From positions 372,001 through 436,000 of the forward strand of contig NC_019675.1 of the NCBI RefSeq assembly GCF_000316515.1: a DNA stretch of 64,000 bases. The letters run 5' to 3'. The notes under the pieces are model-generated. The model was not told the origin of the DNA. It did not search any database and worked only from the letters and a program-made list of their open reading frames with translations. Source of the DNA: Cyanobium gracile PCC 6307 (GTDB lineage: Bacteria > Cyanobacteriota > Cyanobacteriia > PCC-6307 > Cyanobiaceae). Shown here piece after piece: positions 41,684-50,117 of the stretch. The position numbers and the translations under genes were made by a program. Position 1 is the first letter of the stretch, and the number at the start of each line of letters is the position of its first letter.

Positions 41684-41776
41684 AACTACCCAGTTGATAG
41701 GCTCTGCCGCCCGGGGACACCGTCCCGACGCGGCAGCGTCTCCCGTCATACTTCCTGCCTGGAGCACCCCACCGTG

Positions 41777-43360
41777 ATGGACGCCAGCCTCCCTCTTTCG
41801 CTCGCGTCCTCATCGCTTCCTTCCGGACTCACCGAGGCCGGCTTTCCGTGGCTCAGCCTGATCGTGCTGCTGCCAGCCACCGCCGCCCTGGTGATGCCCC
41901 TGCTGCCCGGTGACGGCAGCGACCCCCGCCTCCCCCGCACCCTGGCCCTTGGGGTGCTCGGCGTGGATCTGGCCCTGATCCTCTGGGTCTTCGCCCGCCA
42001 TTTCGACGCCGGACTCGGCGGCCTGCAGCGGGTGGCCTGGGTGCCGGCCCTGGGCCTGGAATGGTCCCTCGCCGCCGATGGACTGTCCGCCCCCCTGGTG
42101 GTGCTCAGCGGCCTGGTCACCCTGCTGTCGGTGGCGGCCAGCTGGAACATCCGCCTCAAGACCCGCCTCTATTTCGCCCTCCTGCTGGTGCAGGCCACGG
42201 CCCAGAGCCTGGTCTTCCTCTCCCAGGATTTCCTGCTGTTCTTCCTGGCCTGGGAACTGGAGCTGGTGCCGGTCTACCTGCTGATCGCCATCTGGGGCGG
42301 CAAGCAGCGCCAGTACGCCGCCACCAAGTTCATCCTCTACACGGCCACGGCCTCGCTGCTGATCCTGATCAGCGGCCTGGCCCTGGCCCTCTCCGGCGAC
42401 ACCTTCACCCTCAACCTCAGCGAACTGGCGGCCCGCTCCCCCGGCGGCACCTTCGGCCTGCTCTGCTACCTGGGCTTCCTGGTGGGCTTCGGGGTGAAGC
42501 TGCCGATGTTCCCCCTGCACACCTGGCTGCCCGATGCCCACGGCGAGGCCAATGCGCCGGTGTCGATGCTGCTGGCGGGGGTGCTGCTCAAGATGGGGGG
42601 CTACGCCCTGCTGCGCTTCAACGTTCAGATGCTGCCGGAGGTGCATCTGCGTCTGGCCCCGGCCCTGATCGTTCTGGGCATCATCAACATCGTCTATGGC
42701 GCCCTCAACGCCTTCGCCCAGGACAACGTCAAGCGCCGCATCGCCTGCAGTTCCGTCAGCCACATGGGCTTCGTGCTGCTGGGCATCGGCGCCGTCGACG
42801 CCCTTGGCATGAGCGGCGCCATGCTGCAGATGATCAGCCACGGGCTGATCGCCGCGGCGATGTTCTTCGTCACCGGCGTCTTCTACGAGCGCACCGAGAC
42901 CCTCTCGATCCCCAACATGGGCGGTCTGGCCAAGGTCCTGCCGATCACCTTCGCCTTCTTCCTGGCCAGCTCCCTGGCCTCCCTGGCCCTGCCGGGGATG
43001 AGCGGCTTCATCAGCGAGATCACCGTGTTCCTCGGGGTCACCTCGTACGAGGGCTTCACGGTCGGCTTCCGGGTGATCACGATCGTGCTGGCCGCCATCG
43101 GCCTGGTGCTCACCCCGGTGTACCTGCTCTCCCTCTGCCGCCGGGTGTTCTTCGGTCCCCGGATCCCGGCCCTGGCGGTGGTGGGCGACATGAAGCCCCG
43201 GGAGCTTCTGATCGGACTCACCCTGCTGGTGCCCACCCTGGTGATCGGTTTCTGGCCGCGGGTGGCGATCGATCTCTACGAGGCCAGTACCAATTGTCTG
43301 GCCGCCGAGCTGGCCGGCACCGGGGCCGTGGCCCTGGGACGGATGGCCGCCCTCGGCTGA
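41777..43360 (+). CDS. ndhD: NAD(P)H-quinone oxidoreductase subunit 4
   Basis: 527 residues, 14 or so transmembrane helices, the proton-pumping antiporter-like subunit NdhD of the NDH-1 complex in thylakoids. It has [22 protein letters not shown] with the key Glu, [39 protein letters not shown], and [13 protein letters not shown]. It is of the NdhD1/2 respiratory and cyclic-electron-flow type rather than the CO2-uptake NdhD3/4 type by general appearance. A GTG at 41774 immediately precedes the ATG. Confidence 0.93.
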   Translation: MDASLPLSLASSSLPSGLTEAGFPWLSLIVLLPATAALVMPLLPGDGSDPRLPRTLALGVLGVDLALILWVFARHFDAGLGGLQRVAWVPALGLEWSLAADGLSAPLVVLSGLVTLLSVAASWNIRLKTRLYFALLLVQATAQSLVFLSQDFLLFFLAWELELVPVYLLIAIWGGKQRQYAATKFILYTATASLLILISGLALALSGDTFTLNLSELAARSPGGTFGLLCYLGFLVGFGVKLPMFPLHTWLPDAHGEANAPVSMLLAGVLLKMGGYALLRFNVQMLPEVHLRLAPALIVLGIINIVYGALNAFAQDNVKRRIACSSVSHMGFVLLGIGAVDALGMSGAMLQMISHGLIAAAMFFVTGVFYERTETLSIPNMGGLAKVLPITFAFFLASSLASLALPGMSGFISEITVFLGVTSYEGFTVGFRVITIVLAAIGLVLTPVYLLSLCRRVFFGPRIPALAVVGDMKPRELLIGLTLLVPTLVIGFWPRVAIDLYEASTNCLAAELAGTGAVALGRMAALG

Positions 43361-43421
43361 GCCGCCGCCCGGCGCCCCGGTGGGCTGAAATGGGTTCTTC
43401 CATCGAAGCGGCATCCCGGCG

Positions 43422-45536
43422 ATGACCACCACCCTCCAGAGCCCCCCTGCCCTGCTGGCCGGCGAGGGCCTGCCCCGCTTCGAGGCCATCACCCCCGACC
43501 AGGTGGTGGCCCATATCCCAGCGCTGCTGAGCACGCTCCAGGCGGAGCTCGATCGGCTGGAGGCGGATCTGGCGGCGGCCTGCGCGGAGGCCAGGCCCCT
43601 GGGCTGGGCGGAGGTGATGGATCCCCTGCACCGGCTGGGTGAGCGGCTGCGCTGGAGCTGGGGGGTGGTCAGCCACCTCAACGGTGTCTGCAACAGCCCG
43701 GAACTGCGGGAGGCCCATGCCAGCCAGCAGGCGGCGGTGGTGGCCTTCGGCAACCGGGCCGGCCAGAGCCGGGTGCTGTTCGAGGCCCTGCGCAGCCTCC
43801 AGGCCCAGGGCGGACTCGATGCCACCCAGGAGCGGATCCTGACGGCCGAACTGCGCGACATGGAACTGCGGGGCGTGGGCCTGGAAGGGGAGGCCCAGGA
43901 GGCTTTCAACGCCGCCAGCCAGGAGCTGGCCGAGCTGGCCACCGCGTTCGGCAACCGAGTGTTGGATGCCACCAACACCTGGACCCTGCGGCTCAGCGAA
44001 CCGGCCGAGGTGGAGGGGTTGCCCGAGAGCCTCAAGGAGCAGCTGGCCCAGGCCGCCCGCGAGGCCGGGGATGGTGAGGCCACGGCCGCCGAGGGGCCCT
44101 GGCTGCTGGGGCTCGACATGCCCCGCTTCGGCCCGTTCCTGAAGTACAGCCGTCGCCGCGACCTGCGTGAGATCGCCTATAAGGCCCATGTGAGCCGGGC
44201 CTCGGGCAAGACCGACGGCAACTGGCCGGCGATCGAGCGGATCCTCACCCTGCGCCGCGAGCAGGCCCAGCGCCTGGGCTACGGGTCCTGGGCCGAGGTG
44301 AGCCTGGCCGCGAAGATGGCCGGCTCGGTGGAGGAGGTGGAGGCCCTGCTGGAGGATCTGCGTGCCGCCGCCTATCCGGTGGCCCTCCAGGAGCTGGAGG
44401 AGCTGCGCGCCTGCGCCGCCCGCGAGGGGGCCGCCGAAGCGGAGGACCTGAAGCCCTGGGATGTCAGTTTCTGGGCGGAGGTGCGGCGCCAGGAGGCCTT
44501 CGATCTCGACAGCGAGGCCCTGCGGCCCTGGTTCCCCCTGCCCCGGGTGCTTGATGGCCTGTTTGGGCTCTGCGACCGCCTCTTCGGCATCCGTATCCAC
44601 CCGGCCGATGGCGAGGCGCCTGTCTGGCATCCGGACGTACGTTTCTTCCGCGTCGATGACGCCGGCAGCGGCGAGCCCCTGGCGGCTTTCTACCTGGATC
44701 CCTACAGCCGGCCGGGCAGCAAGCGAGGCGGCGCCTGGATGGATGAATGCCTGGTGCGCTCGGTGGACCGAGCTGGTGCGCCCGTGCTGCCCGTGGCCTA
44801 TCTGGTGTGCAACCAGAGCCCGCCGGTGGGGGATACCCCCAGCCTGATGACCTTCGAGGAGGTGGAGACCCTCTTCCACGAGTTCGGCCATGGCCTGCAG
44901 CACATGCTCACCACGGTGGAGCGTCCCCAGGCGGCCGGCATCAACAACGTGGAATGGGATGCCGTGGAGCTGCCCAGCCAGTTCATGGAGAACTGGTGCT
45001 ACGACCACGCCACCCTGATGGGCATGGCGCGCCACTGGCAGAGCGGCGAACCGCTGCCGGAGGCGGAGTTCGCCAAACTCCAGGCCGCCCGTACCTTCAT
45101 GGGCGGTGCGGCCACCCTGCGCCAGGTGCACTTCGCCCTCACCGACCTGCGGCTCCACAGCCAGTGGACGCCGGAATGCGGCCGGACACCGGAGCAGCTG
45201 CGCCGGGAGATCGCCGTCACCACCACGGTGCTGGAGCCGATCGAGGAGGACGCCTTCCTCTGCTCCTTCGGCCACATCTTCGCCGGCGGCTATTCCGCCG
45301 GCTACTACTCCTACAAGTGGGCCGAGGTGCTCAGCGCCGATGCCTTCAGCGCCTTTGAGGAGGTGGGACTGGAGAACGAGGCGGCGATCCGGGCCACCGG
45401 CCGCCGCTTCCGCGAGACGGTGCTCAGCCTCGGCGGCAGCCGCCATCCCGGCGAGGTGTTCGAGACCTTCCGGGGCCGGCCCCCTAGCCCGGAGGCCCTG
45501 ATCCGGCACTCGGGGCTGGTGGCGGCAGGGGCCTGA
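43422..45536 (+). CDS. prlC: M3-family oligopeptidase (oligopeptidase A-like)
   Basis: 704 residues, zinc metallopeptidase of family M3. The active site is VETLFHEFGHGLQHML with HEFGH at residues 486-490; the downstream Glu ligand lies in NVEWDAVELPSQFMENWCYD. The family-wide DPYSRPGSKRGGAWMD and AGYYSYKWAEVLSADAFSAFEE segments are present. It degrades short peptides in the cytoplasm, for instance after signal-peptide cleavage. Full length for OpdA/PrlC. The gene symbol is by family similarity. Confidence 0.94.
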   Translation: MTTTLQSPPALLAGEGLPRFEAITPDQVVAHIPALLSTLQAELDRLEADLAAACAEARPLGWAEVMDPLHRLGERLRWSWGVVSHLNGVCNSPELREAHASQQAAVVAFGNRAGQSRVLFEALRSLQAQGGLDATQERILTAELRDMELRGVGLEGEAQEAFNAASQELAELATAFGNRVLDATNTWTLRLSEPAEVEGLPESLKEQLAQAAREAGDGEATAAEGPWLLGLDMPRFGPFLKYSRRRDLREIAYKAHVSRASGKTDGNWPAIERILTLRREQAQRLGYGSWAEVSLAAKMAGSVEEVEALLEDLRAAAYPVALQELEELRACAAREGAAEAEDLKPWDVSFWAEVRRQEAFDLDSEALRPWFPLPRVLDGLFGLCDRLFGIRIHPADGEAPVWHPDVRFFRVDDAGSGEPLAAFYLDPYSRPGSKRGGAWMDECLVRSVDRAGAPVLPVAYLVCNQSPPVGDTPSLMTFEEVETLFHEFGHGLQHMLTTVERPQAAGINNVEWDAVELPSQFMENWCYDHATLMGMARHWQSGEPLPEAEFAKLQAARTFMGGAATLRQVHFALTDLRLHSQWTPECGRTPEQLRREIAVTTTVLEPIEEDAFLCSFGHIFAGGYSAGYYSYKWAEVLSADAFSAFEEVGLENEAAIRATGRRFRETVLSLGGSRHPGEVFETFRGRPPSPEALIRHSGLVAAGA

Positions 45537-45554
45537 GGGGCCTACCTGGGCCGC

Positions 45555-45791
45555 TTAGCCGGGCAGCCCTGCCTGGCTGATCGAACCCAGCTTGACGCCC
45601 TTGGGGGCGTACGTCCAGCCGTCCCGGATCCTGATCTTTTCGTCCCAGGGGAGCTTGTAGCTGCCATTGGCCAGATCCCTGACCCAGGTGAGGACGTTCG
45701 TCTTCTGCCCGCAGGGTTTGCCCACATAGGCCCGGTAGCCCAGGTTGAAGATGTTGTTCTCCAGAGCCCAGTTTTCCTGCGCCTTGTCCAC
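45555..45791 (-). CDS. Small or N-terminally truncated hypothetical protein
   Basis: 78 residues from a GTG at 45791, with protein-like composition: AQENWALENNIFNLGYRAYVGKPCGQKTNVLTW and SYKLPWDEKIRIRDGWTYAPKG. The frame stays open for 28 codons upstream to a TGA at 45876-45878 and that stretch (TDPWEIDTAELFPRLV) also looks coding, but it has no ATG/GTG/TTG start. An ATG at 45879 exists one frame away. This suggests a gene that lost its start or suffered a frameshift. No family recognised. A Fur/Zur-like palindrome lies just upstream. Confidence 0.4.
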   Translation of the reverse strand: MDKAQENWALENNIFNLGYRAYVGKPCGQKTNVLTWVRDLANGSYKLPWDEKIRIRDGWTYAPKGVKLGSISQAGLPG

Positions 45792-45880
45792 CAGACGGGG
45801 GAACAGTTCGGCTGTGTCGATCTCCCAGGGGTCGGTGGCCCCGGCTGGAGCGCCGGGCCGGGCGACAGGCGTGAATCATG

Positions 45881-45900
45881 TGAGAATGGTTGTCATTCTG
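45881..45900. promoter_or_regulatory. Fur/Zur-like palindromic operator
   Basis: TGAGAATGGTTGTCATTCTG contains the perfect inverted repeat AGAATG-gttgt-CATTCT and matches 13 of 19 positions of the classical Fur box GATAATGATAATCATTATC by eye. It sits between a truncated leftward ORF and the rightward FAD oxidoreductase, about 82 bases before the ATG at 45983. Confidence 0.45.
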
Positions 45901-45982
45901 CCCTGTCCCGCCATCGCTCGTCACGGCCTGACCTCCCCGCTGGGGCCCCTGTCTCCGCTGTCGCGGGCCGCCCGCGACCGCC

Positions 45983-47170
45983 ATGGCTGAGCTGGTGATT
46001 GCCGGGGCCGGTCCCCAGGCCCTCAGCCTCAGCTGCCTGCTGCTGCAGAAACGGCCCCAGTGGCGCCGGCGCCTGCGGGTGCTCGACCCCAGTGGCACCT
46101 GGCTGGCCCACTGGCAGTCCCAGATGGGCCGCTATGAGATCCCCTGGCTGCGGTCGCCTTCGCCCCACCATCCCCATCCCAATCCCCATGCCCTGCGCCG
46201 CTTCGCCCAGGAGAGCCAGCGCCTTGGGGAGCTGGAGGGCCCCTACGGCCTACCCCACACGGCGTTGTTCGCCGATTTCTGCCGCAGCGTCGTGGCCGAC
46301 TTCCAGCTGACGGGTCGGGTGCAGGCCGCCGCCGCGGAGGAGATCCGGCTGCCGCCCAGTGGGGACGCCGCCATCGAACTGACCCTCAGCGACGGGTCCG
46401 TAGTGGCGGCGCAGCGGCTGGTGATCGCCACGGGCGCCGACGCTCCGGTGCTGCCGGGCTGGGTCGGGGCGATCGCCGGTCCCCACCCGCCCGAAGCCCT
46501 GCAGCACAGCCAGGCCCTCGACCTGGCTGCCTGCCATGGACTGACGGGCCAGCACCTGGTCATCGTGGGCGGTGGCCTCACCAGCGCCCACCTGGCCCTG
46601 GGTGCCCTCCGCCGTGGCGCCCGGGTCAGCCTGTTCTGTCGGCGGGAGCTGCGATGCAAGGCCTTCGATGCCGATCCAGGCTGGCTGGGGCCCCGGTACC
46701 TCAAGGACTTCCGGGCCGAGCCCTGTTGGCACCGGCGCCGTCAGCAGGTGCTGGAGGCCCGCGATGGGGGATCGGTCACACCCCAGCTGGCCGGCCAGCT
46801 GCAGCAAGCCCGTGCGCGTGGGCACCTGCAGTTGAACGAGGGGTGTCAGATCGCCTCGGCCCAGTGGGTCCAGGGCCAGTGGCTGTTGCACTGTCGTGAT
46901 GGCAGCCGGCATTGTGCCGACCGGCTCTGGCTGGCCACGGGCCATCACCAGGGGGTGAGCCACCAGCCGCTGCTGCGCCAGCTTCAGGCGCAGCGGCCCT
47001 TGGCGCTGGTCGACGACTGGCCTGTGCTCAGCGGCGATCTGTGCTGGCCGGGCACCCGGGTGCACCTGATGGGGGGACTGGCGGCCCTGCAGCTGGGCCC
47101 GGCGGCCCGCAACCTTTTCGGTGGGCGGGAAGCGGCCCAGCGCATCTGCCGGGCCGCCATCAAGTCCTGA
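45983..47170 (+). CDS. FAD/NAD(P)-binding oxidoreductase, SidA/IucD-like
   Basis: 395 residues. The N-terminal FAD-binding motif is LVIAGAGPQALSLSCLL; YEIPWLRSPSPHHPHPNPHALRRFA follows in the position where lysine/ornithine N-monooxygenases have their conserved DLL..R.P region. A second dinucleotide-binding motif is LVIVGGGLTSAHLALGAL, and WLATGHH resembles the family's LATGY segment. Siderophore hydroxylases (SidA, IucD) share this layout, but the protein is short of their usual about 440 residues and no siderophore synthetase is nearby. Substrate is therefore unknown. The Fur/Zur-like site upstream would fit metal-regulated expression. Confidence 0.8.
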   Translation: MAELVIAGAGPQALSLSCLLLQKRPQWRRRLRVLDPSGTWLAHWQSQMGRYEIPWLRSPSPHHPHPNPHALRRFAQESQRLGELEGPYGLPHTALFADFCRSVVADFQLTGRVQAAAAEEIRLPPSGDAAIELTLSDGSVVAAQRLVIATGADAPVLPGWVGAIAGPHPPEALQHSQALDLAACHGLTGQHLVIVGGGLTSAHLALGALRRGARVSLFCRRELRCKAFDADPGWLGPRYLKDFRAEPCWHRRRQQVLEARDGGSVTPQLAGQLQQARARGHLQLNEGCQIASAQWVQGQWLLHCRDGSRHCADRLWLATGHHQGVSHQPLLRQLQAQRPLALVDDWPVLSGDLCWPGTRVHLMGGLAALQLGPAARNLFGGREAAQRICRAAIKS

Positions 47171-47246
47171 GTCCGTTGCGCTTCATTCGCGAAGGCTGCC
47201 GACAGGGAGTGGAGGGTCTGAACCTGGCCGCCGTGATCCGCATCGC

Positions 47247-47271
47247 CAGACCGTCTTCGGGGATCGGTCTG
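47247..47271. terminator. Possible bidirectional terminator hairpin
   Basis: CAGACCG (47247-47253) and CGGTCTG (47265-47271) form a perfect 7-bp inverted repeat with an 11-base loop between the convergent FAD oxidoreductase and MFS genes. No T-tract follows on either strand, so the call is weak. Confidence 0.3.
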
Positions 47272-47358
47272 AGACAGCCAATCTCGCTATGGGAAGACAT
47301 CACCGGGATAAGGCCGCTCTGGGCTGCTGATGTGTTCTTTCATCCCGATGGCCGAGCT

Positions 47359-48627
47359 TCAGGGTTCGGTGCCGGGGGCGGTAGGCCTCCGCTCGCGCTT
47401 CAATAAGCCATGGGCGGTGACCATCCCCAGCACGGTGAGGATCGCCAGGGGAACGAACACGGCGTTGTAGTTGCCAAACCAATCGCGGATGCGTCCTGTG
47501 ACCAGCGTTCCAATCAGGGCTCCAGCGCCGTAGGCCGTGAACACGATCCCGTAATTCTGGGCATAATGATCAGGAGAAAAGAAGCGCAGGGTGATGGTGG
47601 GAGCCATCGCCAGCCAGCCGCCAAGGCAGAACCAGAACAGGCTGAAGGCAACAAGGTAGTTGCCAAAATCTCCTTGGCCCGCACTGAGCATCAGAAGGCA
47701 TGCGATCAAGCTCAGAGTGTAGGAGAAAATGGCGATGTGACTTGGCTTGAAGCGATCACTCAACCAGCCAAACAGCGGACGGCTGACGCCGTTGAACAGG
47801 GCGAAGAGTGCCATGCTGCTGGCGGCTACGGCTGGTTGGATAGCGATCAATTCCTCACCGACCGAACTGGAAATTCCGATTGCACTCAAGCCCAGCAGGG
47901 TTCCAATGGCATAACAGATCCACAACCCATAGAATGATCTGCATTGAAAGATGTTCGTGGGCGACGAACCAGTGAGGATTGGAGTGCAGCTGCTTCGATT
48001 GGGCTGGGGGCTCCAGTCTTTGGGAGGCAATTTCATCGTGAATGAAATGGCGCTGATGAGGGTGATCATCGCCACACCAAGCACACGCAGTGTGGGCCTG
48101 ACCGTATAGGCTTCGATCAGGTGGTTGGCGACTGGAGCCGTGATCAGGGGTGAGAGTCCAAAGCCGATGATCGTCAGTCCCACAGCCAGGCCTTTCTTGT
48201 CAGGAAACCATCGAGAGACCACCAGGATCGGGACACCATAAACAATCCCTATTCCGGTCCCTCCGATCATCCCGTAGGTGATGACGAGACCAGCCCCATG
48301 GGTGGCATAACTTGAGAGAATGTAGCCAAGCCCAACGATGAAGCCACCGATGACCGTCGTCAGGCGGGTGCCGAGGCGAGGAAGATAAAATCCCGTTACA
48401 GGCATCAATGCCGCATAGAACACCAGGACGAAGGTGAACGGCAGCAAACTCTCCGTTGCGCTGATCCCCAGCTCCTGCTCCAGTGGGGTCCTGAAGATGC
48501 TCCAGGAGTACACACTTCCCAGGCACAGCAGGATCACCATTCCCAGGGGGATCAGGAGCCATCGCCCCTGGCTGGCTGGACGTCCCAGGACCAAGACTTC
48601 TCGTCCATGCTCAATTGTCTGGTTCAT
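47359..48627 (-). CDS. MFS transporter, OFA (oxalate/formate antiporter) family-like
   Basis: 422 residues from ATG 48627 (in-frame start further up at 48711 is less likely). Twelve transmembrane segments of the major facilitator type. The LGSVYSWSIFRTPLEQELG start and GTGIGIVYGVPILVVSRWFPDKKGLAVGL are typical of the OFA family, and FGWLSDRFKPSHI is the inter-domain loop motif. Substrates of such carriers are small carboxylates, but the true one is unknown. Codon use and base composition are clearly less GC-rich than neighbours (many A/T third positions), indicating recent transfer. Confidence 0.88.
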   Translation of the reverse strand: MNQTIEHGREVLVLGRPASQGRWLLIPLGMVILLCLGSVYSWSIFRTPLEQELGISATESLLPFTFVLVFYAALMPVTGFYLPRLGTRLTTVIGGFIVGLGYILSSYATHGAGLVITYGMIGGTGIGIVYGVPILVVSRWFPDKKGLAVGLTIIGFGLSPLITAPVANHLIEAYTVRPTLRVLGVAMITLISAISFTMKLPPKDWSPQPNRSSCTPILTGSSPTNIFQCRSFYGLWICYAIGTLLGLSAIGISSSVGEELIAIQPAVAASSMALFALFNGVSRPLFGWLSDRFKPSHIAIFSYTLSLIACLLMLSAGQGDFGNYLVAFSLFWFCLGGWLAMAPTITLRFFSPDHYAQNYGIVFTAYGAGALIGTLVTGRIRDWFGNYNAVFVPLAILTVLGMVTAHGLLKRERRPTAPGTEP

Positions 48628-48851
48628 GGGGTGCCTGGAAGAGCGTAGGCAGAGCGGCTGATCGGGACCTTTTGCAGGAGGATGTAGATCCTTCCAGACC
48701 GTTTTGATCAACTTTAATCGGCTTCTGTTTTTCCATCTGCAGCAGCGTGAACGGAATTGTGCAGATCCACACGAATCTGTCCCGTCTCAGTTATTGTGTG
48801 ATTCGCCTGATCGAATCCGGTGAGTCCTGAGTCGCTTGCCGCAGACACTTG
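48628..48851. promoter_or_regulatory. Divergent intergenic region
   Basis: 224 bases between the MFS transporter and the NDH-2-like gene, AT-rich for this genome. TTATTGTGTGATT near 48790 could hold a -10 element, but no convincing -35, NtcA (GTA-N8-TAC) or Fur site was seen. Nothing else recognised. Confidence 0.3.
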
Positions 48852-50117
48852 ATGGGAGCCCAGAGAATCCTGGTGCTCGGCGGCGGCTTTGCCGGGCTCT
48901 GGAGTGCCCTTGCCGCTGCCCGCCAGCTGGATCAGCTTGGCCTCGGCCCCGACGCCATCGAGGTGCTGCTGGTCAACCGCGATGCCTTCCATGGCCTCCG
49001 CGTGCGCAACTACGAGGCTGACCTGTCTCCGCTCAGGGTTCCCCTGGAGGTGGTGCTGGGGCCTGCCAGGGTCCGCTGGCTGGTGGGGGAGGTCGGCTCC
49101 ATCGATCCGGCCGCCGGCGCCGTCACCGTCGACACGGCCGCCGGAACCCAGACCCTTGCCTACGACCGGCTGGTCTTCGCCCTGGGCAGCCAGTTGCTGC
49201 GCCCTCCGGTCCCCGGCCTGGCCGAGCACGGCTTCGATGTCGACACCTACGGCGGCGCCTCCCGGCTGGCGGGGCACCTGGAGGCCCTGGCAAAGCACAC
49301 CGATGGCGCCGGTCGGTTTACGGCTGTGGTGGTGGGGGCCGGTCTGACCGGGATCGAGACCGCCTGCGAGCTGCCGGCCCGGCTGCAGGGGGTCCAGGAG
49401 CGTGCTGGTCTGGCTGGAGCGGTTCGGGTATTGCTGGTGGACCACAACCCCCGGGTGGGCTCCGACATGGGCGACTCGGCCCGGCCCGTGATCGAGGCGG
49501 CCCTGGCGGCCCTGGGGGTGGAGTGCCGCCTTGGCGTCCGGGTGATGTCCCTGGACGGCAGCCAGATCCGCTTCGACTCCGGCGAGGTCATCGCCACACA
49601 GACGGTGATCTGGTGTGCTGGGATGCGCGCCAGCCCTCTCACCGCCGGCTTCGGCGTGCCCACCGATGCCCTCGGCCGGCTGCCGGTCGATGCCGATCTG
49701 CGGGTCGCGGGGCTGAATGGCGTGTTCGCCGCCGGTGACAGCGCCCGTCTCGTCCTGGAGGACGGCCACACCACGGTCATGTCCTGCCAGCACAGCCGTC
49801 CCATGGGCCGGTTCGCCGGCCACAACGCGGTCTGTGATCTGCTGGGCCTGCCGGTGCTGCCGCTGCGGATCGACTGGTACACCACCATCCTCGATCTGGG
49901 CCCCTGGGGGGCCCTCTACACCGAAGGCTGGGAGCGCCGGGTCGTCGCCACCGGGGAGAGCGCCAAGCGCACCAAGCGGCTCATCAATGGGGAGCGCATC
50001 GTTCCGCCCGTCAACGGCGACCGTGCCGTGCTCCTGGCCGCCGCGGCGCCGGTGGTCCAGCGCCCCCCGCCCGTCCAGCCCCAGGGGAGCCGGCCATCCC
50101 AGGTGAGCCAACCATGA
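48852..50117 (+). CDS. NDH-2-like FAD-dependent NAD(P)H dehydrogenase
   Basis: 421 residues from ATG 48852 (a TTG precedes it). It has the two-dinucleotide fold of type II NADH dehydrogenases and relatives: FAD motif ILVLGGGFAGLWSAL, DRLVFALGSQLLRPPVPGL, NAD(P)H motif VVVGAGLTGIETACEL, VIWCAGMRASPLT and the FAD-ribityl-binding VFAAGDSARL. No C-terminal membrane anchor is obvious; the tail is Pro/Gln-rich. It could oxidise NAD(P)H with quinone as acceptor. Its stop overlaps the TVP38-reductase fusion gene (ATGA), so both flavoproteins are co-expressed. Confidence 0.88.
   Translation: MGAQRILVLGGGFAGLWSALAAARQLDQLGLGPDAIEVLLVNRDAFHGLRVRNYEADLSPLRVPLEVVLGPARVRWLVGEVGSIDPAAGAVTVDTAAGTQTLAYDRLVFALGSQLLRPPVPGLAEHGFDVDTYGGASRLAGHLEALAKHTDGAGRFTAVVVGAGLTGIETACELPARLQGVQERAGLAGAVRVLLVDHNPRVGSDMGDSARPVIEAALAALGVECRLGVRVMSLDGSQIRFDSGEVIATQTVIWCAGMRASPLTAGFGVPTDALGRLPVDADLRVAGLNGVFAAGDSARLVLEDGHTTVMSCQHSRPMGRFAGHNAVCDLLGLPVLPLRIDWYTTILDLGPWGALYTEGWERRVVATGESAKRTKRLINGERIVPPVNGDRAVLLAAAAPVVQRPPPVQPQGSRPSQVSQP

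Noticed and set aside
41810..44119. 769-residue minus-strand ORF opposite ndhD and prlC
   Set aside because: Spans two certain genes antisense; Gly/Gln/His-rich pseudo-protein.
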